Notes under the pieces: generated by a model | Databases searched by the model: none | Seen by the model: only the letters and a program-made list of their open reading frames with translations | Told to the model about the DNA's origin: nothing | Position numbers and translations under genes: made by a program | Part shown: piece after piece, positions 53,430 to 64,000 of the stretch | How positions within the stretch are numbered: the first letter of the stretch is position 1 | Layout: each line of letters begins with the position of its first letter | Assembly (NCBI GenBank): GCA_949126835.1 | Contig: CASBPS010000186.1 | Span: 449,001-513,000, forward strand | Direction: 5' to 3' | DNA: 64,000 bases | Origin: Anisus vortex | Lineage: Eukaryota; Mollusca; Gastropoda; Planorbidae

Positions 53430-56400
53430 GGCTAGCTGCCTAACTACAATGTCCCACTATAGTCTATAATAAAAAAGGCTAGCTGCCTAACTACAATGTC
53501 CCACATAGTCTATATTAAAAGAGGCTAGCTGCCTAACTACAATGTCCCACATAGGCTATAATAAAAGAGGCTAGCTGCATAACTACAATGTCCCACATAG
53601 TCTATAATAAAAGAGGCTAGCTGCCTAACTACAATGTCCTACATAGTCTATAATAAAAGAGGCTAGCTGCCTAACTACAATGTCCCACATAGTCTATAAT
53701 AAAAGAGGCTAGCTGTCTAACTACAATGTCCCACATAGTCTATAATAAAAGAGGCTAGCTGCCTAACTACAATGTCCCACATAGTCTATAATAAAAGAGG
53801 CTAGCTGCCTAACTACATTGTCCCACATAGTCTATAATAAAAGAAGCTAGCTGCCTAACTATAATGTCCCACATAGTCTATAATAAAAGAGGCTAGATGT
53901 CTAACTACAATGTCCCACATAGTCTATAATAAAAGAGGCTAGCTGCCTAACTACAATGTCCCACTATAGTCTATAATAAAAAAGGCTAGCTGCCTAACTA
54001 CAATGTCCCACATAGTCTATAATAAAAGAGGCTAGCTGCCTAACTACAATGTCCCACATAGTCTATAATAAAAGAGGATAGCTGCCTAACTACAATGTCC
54101 CACATAGTCTATAATAAAAGAGGCTAGCTGCCTAACTACAATGTCCCACATAGTCTTTAATAAAAGAGGCTAGCTGCCTAAATACAATGTCCCACATAGT
54201 CTATAATAAAAGAGGCTAGCTGCCTAACGACAATGTCCCACATAGTCTATAATAAAAGAAGCTAGATGTCTAACTAAAATGTCCCACATAGTCTATAATA
54301 AAAGAGGCTAGCTGCCTAACTACAATGACCTACATAGTCTATAATAAAAGAGGCTAGCTGCCTAACTACAATGTCCTACATAGTCTATAATAAAAGAGGC
54401 TAGCTGCCTAACTACAATGTCCCACATAGTCTATAATAAAAGAGGCTAGCTGCCTAACTACAATGTCCTACATAGTCTAGAATAAAAGAGGCTAGCTGCC
54501 TAAATACAATGTCCCACATAATCTATAATAAAATAGGCTAGCTGCCTAACTACAATGTCCCACAAAGTCTATAATAAAAGAGGCTAGCTGCCTAACTACA
54601 ATGTCCTACATAGTCTATAATAAAAGAGGCTAGCTGCCTAACTACAATGTCCCACATAGTATATAATAAAAGAGGCTAGCTGCCTAACTACAATGTCCTA
54701 CATAGTCTATAATAAAAGAGGCTAGCTTTTTAAATACAATGTCCCACATAATCTATAATAAAATAGGCTAGCTGCCTAAGTACAATGTCCCACATAGTCT
54801 ATAATAAAAGAGGCTAGCTGCCTAACTACAATGTCCTACATAGTCTATAATAAAAGAGGCTAGCTGCCTAACTACAATGTCCCACATAGTCTATAATAAA
54901 AGAGGCTAGCTGCCTAACTACAATGTCCCACATAGTCTATAATAAAAGAGGCTAGCTGCCTAATTACAATGTCCCACATAGTCTATAATAAAATAGGCTA
55001 GCTGCCTAACTACAATGTCCCACATAGTCTATAATAAAAGAGGCTAGCTGCCTAACTACAATGTCCCACTATAGTCTATAATAAAAAAGGCTAGCTGCCT
55101 AACTACAATGTCCCACATAGTCTATAATAAAAGAGGCTAGCTGCCTAACTACAATGTCCCACATAGTCTATAATAAAAGAGGCTAGCTGCCTAACTACAA
55201 TGTCCCACATAGTCTATAATAAAAGAGGCTAGCTGCCTAACTACAATGTCCCACATAGTCTATAATAAAAGAGGCTAGCTGCCTAACTACAATGTCCCAC
55301 ATAGTCTATAATAAAAGAGGCTAGCTGCCTAACTACAATGTCCCACTATAGTCTATAATAAAAGAGGCTACCTGCCTAACTACAATGTCCCACATAGTCT
55401 ATAATAAAAGAGGCTAGCTGCCTAACTACAATGTCCCACATAGTCTTTAATAAAAGAGACTAGCTGCCTAACTACAATGTCCCACATAGTCTATAATAAA
55501 AGAGGCTAGCTGCCTAACTACAATGTCCTACATAGTCTATAATAAAAGAGGCTAGCTGCCTAACTACAATGTCCCACTATAGTCTATAATAAAAAAGGAT
55601 AGCTGCCTAACTACAATGTCCCACATGGTCTATAATAAAAGAGGCTAGCTGCCTAACTACAATGTCCCACATAGTCTATAATAAAAGAGGCTAGCTGCCT
55701 AACTACAATGTCCCACATAGTCTATAATAAAAGAGGCTAGCTGCCTAACTACAATGTCCCACTATAGTCTATAATAAAAAAGGCTAGCTGCCTAACTACA
55801 ATGTCCCACATAGTCTATATTAAAAGAGGCTAGCTGCCTAACTACAATGTCCCACATAGGCTATAATAAAAGAGGCTAGCTGCATAACTACAATGTCCCA
55901 CATAGTCTATAATAAAAGAGGCTAGCTGCCTAACTACAATGTCCTACATAGTCTATAATAAAAGAGGCTAGCTGCCTAACTACAATGTCCCACATAGTCT
56001 ATAATAAAAGAGGCTAGCTGTCTAACTACAATGTCCCACATAGTCTATAATAAAAGAGGCTAGCTGCCTAACTACAATGTCCCACATAGTCTATAATAAA
56101 AGAGGCTAGCTGCCTAACTACATTGTCCCACATAGTCTATAATAAAAGAAGCTAGCTGCCTTACTATAATGTCCCACATAGTCTATAATAAAAGAGGCTA
56201 GATGTCTAACTACAATGTCCCACATAGTCTATAATAAAAGAGGCTAGCTGCCTAACTACAATGTCCCACTATAGTCTATAATAAAAAAGGCTAGCTGCCT
56301 AACTACAATGTCCCACATAGTCTATAATAAAAGAGGCTAGCTGCCTAACTACAATGTCCCACATAGTCTATAATAAAAGAGGCTAGCTGCCTAACTACAA

Positions 56401-57370
56401 TGTCCCACATAGTCTATAATAAAAGAGGCTAGCTGCCTAACTACAATGTCCCACATAGTCTTTAATAAAAGAGGCTAGCTGCCTAACTACAATGTCCCAC
56501 ATAGTCTATAATAAAAGAGGCTAGCTGCCTAACGACAATGTCCCACATAGTCTATAAAAAAAGGAGCTAGATGTCTAACTAAAATGTCCCACATAGTCTA
56601 TAATAAAAGAGGCTAGCTGCCTAACTACAATGACCTACATAGTCTATAATAAAAGAGGCTAGCTGCCTAACTACAATGTCCTACATAGTCTATAATAAAA
56701 GAGGCTAGCTGCCTAACTACAATGTCCCACATAGTCTATAATAAAAGAGGCTAGCTGCCTAACTACAATGTCCTACATAGTCTAGAATAAAAGAGGCTAG
56801 CTGCCTAAATACAATGTCCCACATAATCTATAATAAAATAGGCTAGCTGCCTAACTACAATGTCCCACAAAGTCTATAATAAAAGAGGCTAGCTGCCTAA
56901 CTACAATGTCCTACATAGTCTATAATAAAAGAGGCTAGCTGCCTAACTACAATGTCCCACATAGTCTATAATAAAAGAGGCTAGCTGCCTAACTACAATG
57001 TCCTACATAGTCTATAATAAAAGAGGCTAGCTTTTTAAATACAATGTCCCACATAATCTATAATAAAATAGGCTAGCTGCCTAACTACAATGTCCCACAT
57101 AGTCTATAATAAAAGAGGCTAGCTGCCTAACTACAATGTCCTACATAGTCTATAATAAAAGAGGCTAGCTGCCTAACTACAATGTCCCACATAGTCTATA
57201 ATAAAAGAGGCTAGCTGCCTAACTACAATGTCCCACATAGTCTATAATAAAAGAGGCTAGCTGCCTAATTACAATGTCCCACATAGTCTATAATAAAATA
57301 GGCTAGCTGCCTAACTACAATGTCCCACATAGTCTATAATAAAAGAGGCTAGCTGCCTAACTACAATGTC
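53430..57370 (+). repeat. Tandem pair of 2,305-bp higher-order units
   Basis: CATAGGCTAT (near 53550/55855), TCTAGAATAAAAG (54476/56781) and GCTTTTTAAATAC (54725/57030) recur at exactly 2305 bp, 50 monomers plus five bases. A private change in the second unit is TATAAAAAAAGGAGC near 56556, where the first reads TATAATAAAAGAAGC. Within the first unit, about 55070-55740 is B- or D-like sequence. The match ends near 57370, where E-type variants begin. Confidence 0.87.
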
Positions 57371-57406
57371 CCACATAGTCTATAATAAAAGAGGCTAGCT
57401 GCCTAA

Positions 57407-57450
57407 CTACAATGTCCTACATAGTATAATAAAAGAGGCTAGCTGCCTAA
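57407..57450 (+). repeat. 44-bp monomer variant (E-zone marker)
   Basis: Two bases are missing from the dyad region: CATAGTCTATAATAAAAG becomes CATAGTATAATAAAAG. The same deletion appears in monomers whose ATAGTATAAT begins at 57421, 59584, 59950 and 63174, and I saw it nowhere before 57 kb. The shared deletion and similar flanks indicate four copies of one ancestral variant. Their spacings of 2163, 366 and 3224 bp trace local duplication in the E zone. Confidence 0.93.
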
Positions 57451-58020
57451 CTACAATGTCCTACATAGTCTATAATAAAAGAGGCTAGCTGCCTAACTAC
57501 AATGTCCCACATAGTCTATAATAAAAGAGGCTAGCTGCCTAACTACAATGTCCCACATCGTCTATAATAAAAGAGGCTAGCTGCCTAACTACAATGTCCT
57601 ACATAGTCTATAATAAAAGAGGCTAGCTGCCTAACAACAATGTCCCACATAGTCTATAATAAAAGAGGCTAGCTGCCTAACTACAATGTCCCACATAGTC
57701 TATAATAAAAGAGGCTAGCTGCCTAAATACAATGTCCCACATAGTCTATAATAAAAGAGGCTAGCTGCCTAAATACAATGTCCCACATAGTCTATAATAA
57801 AAGAGGCTAGCTGCCTAGCTACAATGTCCCACATAGTCTATAATAAAAGAGGCTAGCTGCCTTACTACAATGTCCCACTATGGTCTATAATAAAAAAGGC
57901 TAGCTGCCTAACTACAATGTCCCACATAATCTATAATAAAAGAGGCTAGCTGCCTAACTACAATGTCCCACATAGTCTATAATAAAAGAGGCTAGCTGCC
58001 TAACTACAATGTCCCACATA

Positions 58021-59575
58021 GTTTATAATAAAAGAGGCTAGCTGCCTAACTACAATGTCCCACTATAGTCTATAATAAAAGAGGCTAGCTGCCTAACTAC
58101 AATGTCCCACATAGTCTATAATAAAAGAGGCTAGCTGCCTAACTACAATGTCCCACATAGTCTTTAATAAAAGAGGCTAGCTGCCTAACTACAATGTCCC
58201 ACATAGTCTATAATAAAAGAGGCTAGCTGCCTAACTACAATGTCCAACATAGTCTATAATAAAAGAGGCTAGCTGCCTAACTACAATGTCCCACATAGTC
58301 TATAATAAAGGAGGCTAGCTGCCTAAATACAATGTCCCACATAATCTATAATAAAAGAGGCTAGCTGCCTAACTACAATGTCCCACAAAGTCTATAATAA
58401 AAGAGGCTAGCTGCCTAACTACAATATCCCACATAGTCTATAATAAAAAAGGCTAGCTGCCTAACTACAATGTCCCACATAGTCTATAATAAAAGAGGCT
58501 AGCTGCCTAACTACAATGTCCCACATAGTCTATAATAAAAGAGGCTAGCTGCCTAACTACAATGTCCCACTATAGTCTATAATAAAAGAGGCTAGCTGCC
58601 TAACTACAATGTCCTACATAGTCTATAATAAAAGAGGCTAGCTGCCTAACTACAATGTCCCACATAGTCTATAATAAAAGAGGCTAGCTGCCTAACTACA
58701 ATGTCCTACATAGTTTATAATAAAAGAGGCTAGCTGCCTAACTACAATGTCCTACATAGTCTATAATAAAAGAGGCTAGCTGCCTAACTACAATGTCCCA
58801 CATAGTCTATAAAAAAAGAGGCTAGCTGCCTTACTACAATGTCCTACATAGTCTATAATAAAAGAGGCTAGCTGCCTAAATACAATGTCCTACATAGTCT
58901 ATAATAAAAGAGGCTAGCTGCCTAACTACAATGTCCCACATAGTCTAAAATAAAAGAGGCTAGCTGCCTAACTACAATGTCCCACATAGTCTATAATAAA
59001 TGAGGCTAGCTGCCTAACTACAATGTCCCACATAGTCTATAATAAAAGAGGCTAGCTGCCTAACTACAATGTCCCACATAGTCTATAATAAAAGAGGCTA
59101 GCTGCCTAACTATAATGTCCCACATAGTCTATAATAAAAGAGGCTAGCTGCCTAAATACAATGTCCCACATAGTCTATAATAAAAGAAGCTAGCTGCCTA
59201 ACTACAATGTCCCACTATAGTCTATAATAAAAAAGGCTAGCTGCCTAATTACAATGTCCCACATAGTCTATAATAAAAGAGGCTAGCTGCCTAACTACAA
59301 TGTCCCACATAGTCTATAATAAAAGAGGCTAGCTTCCTAACTACAATGTCCCACATAGTCTATAATAAAAGAGGCTAGCTGCCTAACTACAATGTCTACA
59401 TAGTCTATAATAAAAGAGGCTAGCTGCCTAACTACAATGTCCCACATAGTCTATAATAAAAGAGGCTAGCTGTCTAACTACAAAGTCCCACATAGTCTAT
59501 AATAAAAGAGGCTAGCTGCCTAACTACAATGTCCCACATAGTCTGTAATAAAAGAGGCTAGCTGCCTAACTACAA
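58021..59575 (+). repeat. E segment, first copy of the 2,022-bp displaced pair
   Basis: GTTTATAATA (58021/60043) and TATAATAAAG (58301/60323) match at 2022 bp. TGTCTAACTACAAAGTCCC (59471/61494) and GTCTGTAATA (59541/61564) match at 2023 bp. The one-base step is explained by a deletion in this copy (GTCTACATAG near 59395, where the second has GTCCTACATAG). The copy ends where the 44-bp monomer at 59584 begins; the second copy continues there with ordinary monomers. Confidence 0.9.
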
Positions 59576-62500
59576 TGTCCTACATAGTATAATAAAAGAG
59601 GCTAGCTGCCTAACTACAATGTCCTACATAGTCTATAATAAAAGAGGCTAGCTGCCTAACTACAATGTCCCACATAGTCTATAATAAAAGAGGCTAGCTG
59701 CCTAACTACAATGTCCCACATCGTCTATAATAAAAGAGGCTAGCTGCCTAACTACAATGTCCTACATAGTCTATAATAAAAGAGGCTAGCTGCCTAACAA
59801 CAATGTCCCACATAGTCTATAATAAAAGAGGCTAGCTGCCTAACTACAATGTCCCACATAGTCTATAATAAAAGAGGCTAGCTGCCTAAATACAATGTCC
59901 CACATAGTCTATAATAAAAGAGGCTAGCTGCCTAACTACAATGTCCTACATAGTATAATAAAAGAGGCTAGCTGCCTAACTACAATGTCCTACATAGTCT
60001 ATAATAAAAGAGGCTAGCTGCCTAACTACAATGTCCCACATAGTTTATAATAAAAGAGGCTAGCTGCCTAACTACAATGTCCCACTATAGTCTATAATAA
60101 AAGAGGCTAGCTGCCTAACTACAATGTCCCACATAGTCTATAATAAAAGAGGCTAGCTGCCTAACTACAATGTCCCACATAGTCTTTAATAAAAGAGGCT
60201 AGCTGCCTAACTACAATGTCCCACATAGTCTATAATAAAAGAGGCTAGCTGCCTAACTACAATGTCCAACATAGTCTATAATAAAAGAGGCTAGCTGCCT
60301 AACTACAATGTCCCACATAGTCTATAATAAAGGAGGCTAGCTGCCTAAATACAATGTCCCACATAATCTATAATAAAAGAGGCTAGCTGCCTAACTACAA
60401 TGTCCCACAAAGTCTATAATAAAAGAGGCTAGCTGCCTAACTACAATATCCCACATAGTCTATAATAAAAAAGGCTAGCTGCCTAACTACAATGTCCCAC
60501 ATAGTCTATAATAAAAGAGGCTAGCTGCCTAACTACAATGTCCCACATAGTCTATAATAAAAGAGGCTAGCTGCCTAACTACAATGTCCCACTATAGTCT
60601 ATAATAAAAGAGGCTAGCTGCCTAACTACAATGTCCTACATAGTCTATAATAAAAGAGGCTAGCTGCCTAACTACAATGTCCCACATAGTCTATAATAAA
60701 AGAGGCTAGCTGCCTAACTACAATGTCCTACATAGTTTATAATAAAAGAGGCTAGCTGCCTAACTACAATGTCCTACATAGTCTATAATAAAAGAGGCTA
60801 GCTGCCTAACTACAATGTCCCACATAGTCTATAAAAAAAGAGGCTAGCTGCCTTACTACAATGTCCTACATAGTCTATAATAAAAGAGGCTAGCTGCCTA
60901 AATACAATGTCCTACATAGTCTATAATAAAAGAGGCTAGCTGCCTAACTACAATGTCCCACATAGTCTAAAATAAAAGAGGCTAGCTGCCTAACTACAAT
61001 GTCCCACATAGTCTATAATAAATGAGGCTAGCTGCCTAACTACAATGTCCCACATAGTCTATAATAAAAGAGGCTAGCTGCCTAACTACAATGTCCCACA
61101 TAGTCTATAATAAAAGAGGCTAGCTGCCTAACTATAATGTTCCACATAGTCTATAATAAAAGAGGCTAGCTGCCTAAATACAATGTCCCACATAGTCTAT
61201 AATAAAAGAAGCTAGCTGCCTAACTACAATGTCCCACTATAGTCTATAATAAAAAAGGCTAGCTGCCTAATTACAATGTCCCACATAGTCTATAATAAAA
61301 GAGGCTAGCTGCCTAACTACAATGTCCCACATAGTCTATAATAAAAGAGGCTAGCTTCCTAACTACAATGTCCCACATAGTCTATAATAAAAGAGGCTAG
61401 CTGCCTAACTACAATGTCCTACATAGTCTATAATAAAAGAGGCTAGCTGCCTAACTACAATGTCCCACATAGTCTATAATAAAAGAGGCTAGCTGTCTAA
61501 CTACAAAGTCCCACATAGTCTATAATAAAAGAGGCTAGCTGCCTAACTACAATGTCCCACATAGTCTGTAATAAAAGAGGCTAGCTGCCTAACTACAATG
61601 TCCCACATAGTCTATAATAAAAGAGGCTAGCTGCCTAACTATAATGTCCCACATAGTCTATAATAAAAGAGGCTAGCTGCCTAACTACAATGTCCCAAAT
61701 AGTCTATAATAAAAGAGGCTAGCTGCCTAACTACAATGTCCCACATAGTCTATAATAAAAGAAGCTAGCTGCCTAACTACAATGTCCCACAAAGTCTATA
61801 ATAAAAGAGGCTAGCTGCCTAACTACAATGTCCCACATAGTCTATAATAAAAGAGGCTAGCTGTCTAACTACAATGTCCCACATAGTCTATAATAAAAGA
61901 GGCTAGCTGCCTAACTACAATGTCCTACATAGTCTATAATAAAAGAGGCTAGCTGCCTAACTACAATGTCCTACATAGTCTATAATAAAAGAGGCTAGCT
62001 GCCTAACTACAACGTCCCACATAGTCTATAATCAAAGAGGCTAGCTGCCTTACTACAATGTCCTACATAGTCTATAATAAAAGAGGCTAGCTGCCTAAAT
62101 ACAATGCCCCACATAGTCTGTAATAAAAGAGGCTAGCTGCCTAACTACAATGTCCCACATAGTCTATAATAAAAGAGGCTAGCTGCCTAACTATAATGTC
62201 CCACATAGTCTATAATAAAAGAGGCTAGCTGCCTAACTACAATGTCCCAAATAGTCTATAATAAAAGAGGCTAGCTGCCTAACTACAATGTCCCACATAG
62301 TCTATAATAAAAGAGGCTAGCTGCCTAACTACAATGTCCCACATAGTCTATAATAAAAGAGGCTAGCTGCCTAAATACAATGTCCCTCATAGTCTATAAT
62401 AAAAGAGGCTAGCTGCCTAGCTACAATGTCTCACATAGTCTATAATAAAAGAGGCTAGCTGCCTAACTACAATGTCCCATTATAGTCTATAATAAAAAAG

Positions 62501-64000
62501 GCTAGCTGCCTAACTACAATATCCCACATAGTCTATAATAAAAGAGGCTAGCTGCCTAACTACAATGTCCCACATAGTCTATAATAAAAGAGGCTAGCTG
62601 CCTAACTACAATGTCCCACATAGTCTATAATAAAAGCGGCTAGCTGCCTAACTACAATGTCCCATTATAGTCTATAATAAAAGAGGCTGGCTGCCAAACT
62701 ACAATGTCCCACATAGTCTATAATAAAAGAGGCTAGCTGCCTAACTACAATGTCCCACATAGTCTTTAATAAAAGAGGCTAGCTGCCTAACTACAATGTC
62801 CCACATAGTCTATAATAAAAGAGGCTAGCTGCCTTACTACAATGTCCCACATAGTCTATAATAAAAGAGGCTAGCTGCCTAACTACAATGTCCCACATAG
62901 TCTATAATAAAAGAGGCTAGCTGCCTAAATACAATGTCCCACATAGTCTATAATAAAAGAGGCTAGCTGCCTAACTACAATGTCCCACATAGTCTATAAT
63001 AAAAGAGGCTAGCTGCCTAACTACAATGTCCCACTATAGTCTATAATAAAAAAGGCTAGCTGCCTAACTACAATGTCCCACATAGTCTATAATAAAAGAG
63101 GCTAGCTGCCTAACTACAATGTCCCACATAGTCTATAATAAAAGAGGCTAGCTGCCTAACTACAATGTCCTACATAGTATAATAAAAGAGGCTAGCTGCC
63201 TAACTACAATGTCCTACATAGTCTATAATAAAAGAGGCTAGCTGCCTAACTACAATGTCCCACATAGTCTATAATAAAAGAGGCTAGCTGCCTAACTACA
63301 ATGTCCCACATCGTCTATAATAAAAGAGGCTAGCTGCCTAACTACAATGTCCTACATAGTCTATAATAAAAGAGGCTAGCTGCCTAACAACAATGTCCCA
63401 CATAGTCTATAATAAAAGAGGCTAGCTGCCTAACTACAATGTCCCACATAGTCTATAATAAAAGAGGCTAGCTGCCTAAATACAATGTCCCACATAGTCT
63501 ATAATAAAAGAGGCTAGCTGCCTAAATACAATGTCCCACATAGTCTATAATAAAAGAGGCTAGCTGCCTAGCTACAATGTCCCACATAGTCTATAATAAA
63601 AGAGGCTAGCTGCCTTACTACAATGTCCCACTATGGTCTATAATAAAAAAGGCTAGCTGCCTAACTACAATGTCCCACATAATCTATAATAAAAGAGGCT
63701 AGCTGCCTAACTACAATGTCCCACATAGTCTATAATAAAAGAGGCTAGCTGCCTAACTACAATGTCCCACATAGTTTATAATAAAAGAGGCTAGCTGCCT
63801 AACTACAATGTCCCACAATAGTCTATAATAAAAGAGGCTAGCTGCCTAACTACAATGTCCCACATAGTCTATAATAAAAGAGGCTAGCTGCCTAACTACA
63901 ATGTCCCACATAGTCTTTAATAAAAAGAGGCTAGCTGCCTAACTACAATGTCCCACATAGTCTATAATAAAAGAGGCTAGCTGCCTAACTACAATGTCCA

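Larger units (their letters stand above)
30726..57370 (+). repeat. Satellite zone D
   Basis: The 46-bp monomer continues with a different variant set. AATGACCTAC or AATGACATAC, CATAGACTAT (starts near 33402, 38751, 39996, 43636, 46912, 49124, 52812) and GAGGTTAGC, with most cases of AACGTCCCAC, appear here and not in the A/B/C region. The AAAATAGG form, rare before, becomes frequent. A dimer shared with block A (AAGCTAGC...AACTATAATG followed by GCTAGATGTC) recurs many times, showing common origin. The zone is a mosaic of internal duplications, listed separately. No non-satellite bases are present. Confidence 0.8.
1..64000 (+). repeat. 46-bp tandem satellite array filling the window
   Basis: A 46-bp unit repeats head to tail without interruption from the first base to the last, about 1,390 copies, all in the same orientation. 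The last unit is cut by the window edge at 63989-64000, so the array continues beyond both ends. Most monomers differ from the consensus at zero to three positions. Length variants of 44, 45 and 47 bp occur at recurring places. There is no gene: forward stops fall in all three frames inside each consensus monomer (TAG at monomer positions 16 and 36; TAA at 23, 26 and 44). Reverse stops close two frames per monomer, and the third closes in the next copy because 46 is not a multiple of three. The only sequence not derived from the monomer is the telomere-like patch at 12375-12387. Satellite arrays this long are typical of eukaryotic heterochromatin. I do not recognise the family, so chromosomal location and species are open. 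Confidence 0.99.
57371..64000 (+). repeat. Satellite zone E, to window end
   Basis: Private variants include the 44-bp monomer, CCCACATCGTC, TAATAAAGGAGG (from 58302 and 60324), ACAAAGTCCC (from 59480 and 61503) and CTATGGTC. Three duplications are visible. About 58021-59575 repeats at 60043-61598 with a shift of 2022, becoming 2023 because the first copy lost one base near 59395 (AATGTCTACATAG). An eight-monomer unit less two bases separates the starts at 59584 and 59950 (366 bp). About 57421-58230 repeats at 63174-63990 at 5753 bp. The window ends inside a monomer. Confidence 0.85.

Noticed and set aside
1..64000. CRISPR array, suggested by dense direct repeats
   Set aside because: Repeats are contiguous with no unique spacers, the unit is 46 bp repeated about 1,390 times, and there are no cas genes.
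1..64000. TTAGGC (nematode telomere hexamer) on the minus strand of every monomer
   Set aside because: It is a single hexamer within a 46-bp unit (reverse complement of GCCTAA), never in tandem, so it is a coincidence and not telomeric DNA.
1..64000. Minisatellite-encoded repeat protein
   Set aside because: 46 is not a multiple of three, so the frame shifts at each unit and meets stops on both strands; longest open stretches are about 70 bases.
1..64000. Nested transposon or insertion sequence within the array
   Set aside because: Read through for breaks in monomer periodicity; only the bases at 12375-12387 are not satellite, and they are far too short for an element.
1..64000. Inverted segments or strand switches in the array
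   Set aside because: Every monomer examined is on the same strand; no head-to-head or tail-to-tail junction was seen.
63989..64000. Variant ending GTCCA at the last base as a new monomer type
   Set aside because: The window stops there; it may be the start of a TCCAACTATAG or TCCAACATAG variant seen elsewhere, so nothing can be concluded.

Overview
The whole 64-kb window is one uninterrupted tandem satellite array. The basic unit is 46 bp (a consensus copy sits at 1-46), about 39% G+C. It is repeated head to tail on one strand about 1,390 times, and the array runs off both ends of the window. I found no gene, RNA gene, mobile element, CRISPR array or unique-sequence gap. All three forward frames are closed by a stop inside every consensus monomer, and no reverse frame stays open for more than about one and a half monomers. 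A homogeneous satellite of this size points to a eukaryotic chromosome, in a centromeric, pericentromeric, subtelomeric or other heterochromatic block. The one non-satellite motif, a short GGGTTA repeat, fits a species with TTAGGG-type telomeres: vertebrates, many other animals, many fungi, some protists and some plants. I do not recognise the 46-bp monomer and do not name a species.

Above the monomer there is a clear higher-order structure. Recognisable variant monomers recur at exact long distances, so the array can be read as a mosaic of duplicated blocks. I call them A, B, C, D and E; the names are mine. From 1 to about 30.7 kb three block types recur in the order C-B-A: A1 (47-5290), C1 (5.3-9.7 kb, with 1,473/1,565-bp higher-order units), B1 (9.7-11.5), a broken A2 (11.5-12.4), the telomere-like patch (12375-12387), a duplicated A fragment, C2, B2, a stuttered A3, C3, B3, A4, B4, A5, and a locally amplified B5 (28.2-30.7). 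Measured shifts between copies include 300, 1062, 1473, 2626/2580, 4862/4724, 6405/6451, 8182 and 19652/19606 bp. When a shift changes inside a copy, it usually changes by whole monomers (46, 92, 138, 184 bp), as unequal exchange between aligned monomers would give.

From about 30.7 to 57.4 kb (D) the array has its own variants, such as AATGACCTAC, CATAGACTAT and AACGTCCCAC. It has its own nested duplications (10464, 2397, 13463, 15490, 1245, 3688 and 2305 bp). The last part (57.4 kb to the end, E) has further private variants, including a 44-bp monomer, and shifts of 2022, 366 and 5753 bp.

The most notable single site is 12375-12387. There 33 bp of satellite are replaced by 12 bp that read as two perfect GGGTTA units. 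The patch lies exactly at the join between two copies of a block displaced by 300 bp. This looks like a repaired break or a captured telomeric seed inside the array, although an assembly artefact must be excluded. I see no protein-coding or RNA-based system here; the interest is in how the array is built and how it has evolved.
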